Under the pieces are notes generated by a model. That model ran no database searches. It was not told the DNA's origin and saw nothing but the letters and a program-made list of their open reading frames with translations. A DNA stretch of 64,000 nt from Rhabditoides inermis. Lineage: Eukaryota; Nematoda; Chromadorea; Rhabditida; Rhabditidae. The translations under genes and the position numbers were made by a program. The DNA is taken from contig CAWZYM010000076.1 of assembly GCA_963966185.1 (NCBI GenBank), positions 124,001-188,000 of the forward strand. The letters run 5' to 3'. Below, piece by piece: positions 61,901-64,000 of the stretch (the first letter of the stretch is position 1; every line of letters begins with the position of its first letter).

Positions 61901-64000
61901 AGACGGTGGAACAAAAAGGCAGGTAAATCGTGCAAACGTCTGTCTTCCCGAGTGGGAGTGGGAACAATGCGAAAGTGTTAGTAAGAACCCAGTCTCCTGT
62001 ATTTCAAAATATTCTTCATGAACATTTCAAAAACAGATACAATGTTGTATTCGAGTAGTCGCAACAGCGAGAGACGCTGGGGCAAAAGGCAGGTAAATCG
62101 TGCCAACGTCTGTCTTCCCGAGTGATAGTGGGGACAATGCGAAAGTGTTAGTAAGAACCCAGTCTTCTGTATTTTGAAGTATTCTTCATGAACATTTCAA
62201 AAACAGATACATTGTTGTAATCGAGTAGTCGCAACAGCGAGAGACGGTGGAACAAAAAGGCAGGTAAATCGTGCAAACGTCTGTCTTCCCGAGTGATAGT
62301 GGGGACAATGCGAAAGTGTTAGTAAGAACCCAGTCTCCTGTATTTCAAAGTATTCTTCATGATCATTTCGAAAACAGATACAATGTTGTATTCGAGTAGT
62401 GTAGTCGTAACAGCGAGAGACGCTGGGGCAAAAGGCAGGTAAATCGTGCAAACGTCTGTCTTCCCGAGTGGGAGTGGGAACAATGCGAAAGTGTTAGTAA
62501 GAACCCAGTCTCCTGTTTTTCAAAGTATTCTTCATGAACATTTCAAAAACAGATACAATGTTGTAATCGAGTAGTCGCAACAGCGAGAGACGCTGGGACA
62601 AAAGGCAGGTAAATCGTGCACATGTCTGTCTTTTCGAGTGGGAGTGGGGACAATGCGAAAGTGTTAGTAAGAACCCAGTCTCCTGTATTTCAAAATATTC
62701 TTCATGAACATCTCAAAAACAGATACAATGTTTTATTCGAGTAGTCGCAACAGCGAGAGACGCTGGGGCAAAAGGCAGGTAAATCGTGCACACGTCTGTC
62801 TTCCCGAGTGATAGTGGGGACAATGCGAAAGTGTTAGTAAGAACCCAGTCTCCTGTAATTCAAAGTATTTTTCATGAACATTTCAAAAACAGATACCATG
62901 TTGTAATCGAGTAGTCGCAACAGCGAGAGACGGTGGGACAAAAAGGCAGGTAAATCGTGCAAACGTCTGTCTTCCCGAGTGGGAGTGGGAACAATGCGAA
63001 AGTGTTAGTAAGAACCCAGTCTCCTGTATTTCAAAAGATTCTTCATGAACCTTTTAAAAACAGATACAATGTTGTATTCGAGTAGTCGCAACAGCGAGAG
63101 ACGCTGGGGCAAAAGGCAGGTAAATCGTGCAAACGTCTGTCTTCCCGAGTGGGAGTGGGAACAATGCGAAAGTGTTAGTAAGAACCCAGTCTCCTGTATT
63201 TCAAAATATTCTTCATGAACATTTCAAAAACAGATACAATGTTGTATTCGAGTAGTCGCAACAGCGAGAGACGCTGGGGCAAAAGGCAGGTAAATCGTGC
63301 AAACGTCTGTCTTGCCGAGTGAGAGTGGGGGCAATGAGAAAATGTTAGTTAGAACCCAGCATTCTGTATTTAAAGTAATCTTCATGAAGATACAATGTTG
63401 TAATCGAGTAGTCGCAACAGCGAGAGACGGTGGGACAAAAAGGCAGGTAAATCGTGCAAACGTCTGTCTTGCCGAGTGAGAGTGGGGGCAATGAGAAAAT
63501 GTTAGTTAGAACCCAGCATTCTGTATTTAAAGTAATCTTCATGAAGATACAATGTTGTAATCGAGTAGTCGCAACAGCGAGAGACGGTGGAACAAAAAGG
63601 CAGGTAAATCGTGCAAACGTCTGTCTTCCCGAGTGGGAGTGGGAACAATGCGAAAGTGTTAGTAAGAACCCAGTCTCCTGTATTTCAAAATATTCTTCAT
63701 GAACCTTTTAAAAACAGATACAATGTTGTATTCGAGTAGTCGCAACAGCGAGAGACGCTGGGGCAAAAGGCAGGTAAATCGTGCACACGTCTGTCTTCTC
63801 GAGTGGGAGTGGGAACAATGCGAAAGTGTTAGTAAGAACCCAGTCTCCTGTATTTCAAAATATTCTTCATGAACCTTTTAAAAACAGATACAATGTTGTA
63901 TTCGAGTAGTCGCAACAGCGAGAGACGCTGGGGCAAAAGGCAGGTAAATCGTGCCAACGTCTGTCTTCCCGAGTGATAGTGGGGACAATGCGAAAGTGTT

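Larger units (their letters stand above)
11915..64000 (+). repeat. 170-171 bp tandem satellite array, about 300 monomers, runs off the window
   Basis: Successive gacaatgcgaaagtg starts at 12631, 12801, 12971, 13141, 13311 and 13482 give a period of 170-171 bp. Boxes in order: gacaatgcgaaagtg; cctgtatttcaaag; ttcttcatgaac; cagatacaatgttgta; tcgagtagtcgcaacagcg; ggcaggtaaatcgtgc; gtctgtcttcccgagtg. Main variants are acgctggggc against acggtgggac (or ggaac), gtattcgag against gtaatcgag, gtgatagtgggg against gtgggagtgggaac, and different central segments. No other DNA interrupts the array apart from copies of its own edge. Open frames of 60-109 codons recur with the monomer on both strands and are not genes. 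The length is near that of one nucleosome plus linker. Whether it is centromeric, subtelomeric or dispersed cannot be told here. Confidence 0.97.

Noticed and set aside
12865..63702. Dozens of recurring open frames of 60-109 codons on both strands of the satellite
   Set aside because: They repeat with the monomer, overlap antisense frames, and end wherever monomer variants change the frame. There is no sign of protein-level constraint.
11915..64000. CRISPR array
   Set aside because: The whole 170-bp unit repeats with no short repeat and unique spacers, the setting is eukaryotic, and no cas genes are present.
11915..64000. CENP-B box in the 170-bp monomer
   Set aside because: The TTCG of attcgagtagtcgcaac is not followed by the A and CGGG positions of the CENP-B box. 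Length similarity to alpha satellite alone is not evidence.
1..64000. Telomere repeats, rRNA or tRNA genes
   Set aside because: No TTAGGC or similar telomere tract, rRNA core motif or cloverleaf was seen anywhere in the window.

Overview
The window is eukaryotic, most likely from a nematode. The support is split genes with mostly 42-79 nt introns on AG-ended acceptors, an AIF gene with the exon style of nematode WAH-1, and a tract of non-coding satellite DNA. No species-specific marker was recognised, so the nematode assignment is an inference.

Layout. (1) 1-924: gene-free sequence holding a 409-bp, almost fully palindromic TIR element (356-764) built from TTGACGC/GCGTCAA motifs. (2) 925-3917: a plus-strand gene for an AIFM1/WAH-1-type apoptosis-inducing factor. 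It has a presequence, a membrane segment, FAD and NAD dinucleotide-binding motifs and the LGRRRVEHW / [11 protein letters not shown] signature. It is broken by an in-frame TGA and several 1-nt frame shifts, two of them in A6 runs. (3) 4358-5726: an intact eight-exon gene for a 188-residue single-pass, K/E-rich protein of unknown family. (4) 5892-8190: minus-strand remains of an LTR-type retroelement. It keeps a gag with two zinc knuckles, damaged by two stops and two frame shifts; pol is absent. (5) 8192-9938: a 1.75-kb CTCA microsatellite with one interruption. (6) 10065-10738: a second non-autonomous TIR element with 127-bp arms and a candidate 6-bp target duplication. (7) 10745-11884: no recognisable gene. 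(8) 11885 to the window end: about 52 kb of a tandem satellite with a 170-171 bp monomer, about 300 copies. Variant monomers include a 157-bp class, and the array carries nested higher-order duplications with offsets of 0.86, 1.03, 1.17, 1.34, 1.69, 3.39, 4.69-4.74, 6.04 and 7.6-7.8 kb. The array runs off the right edge.

About 85 percent of the window is repeat. No multi-gene system, CRISPR array, defence locus or RNA gene is visible. The many short open frames inside the satellite recur with the monomer and are not genes. The points most worth a second look are the organisation of the satellite (its edge sequence recurs inside the array, one short variant creates a perfect palindrome, and conserved boxes include a splice-donor-like site in nearly every monomer), the two elements with long palindromic arms, and the pattern of lesions in the AIF gene.
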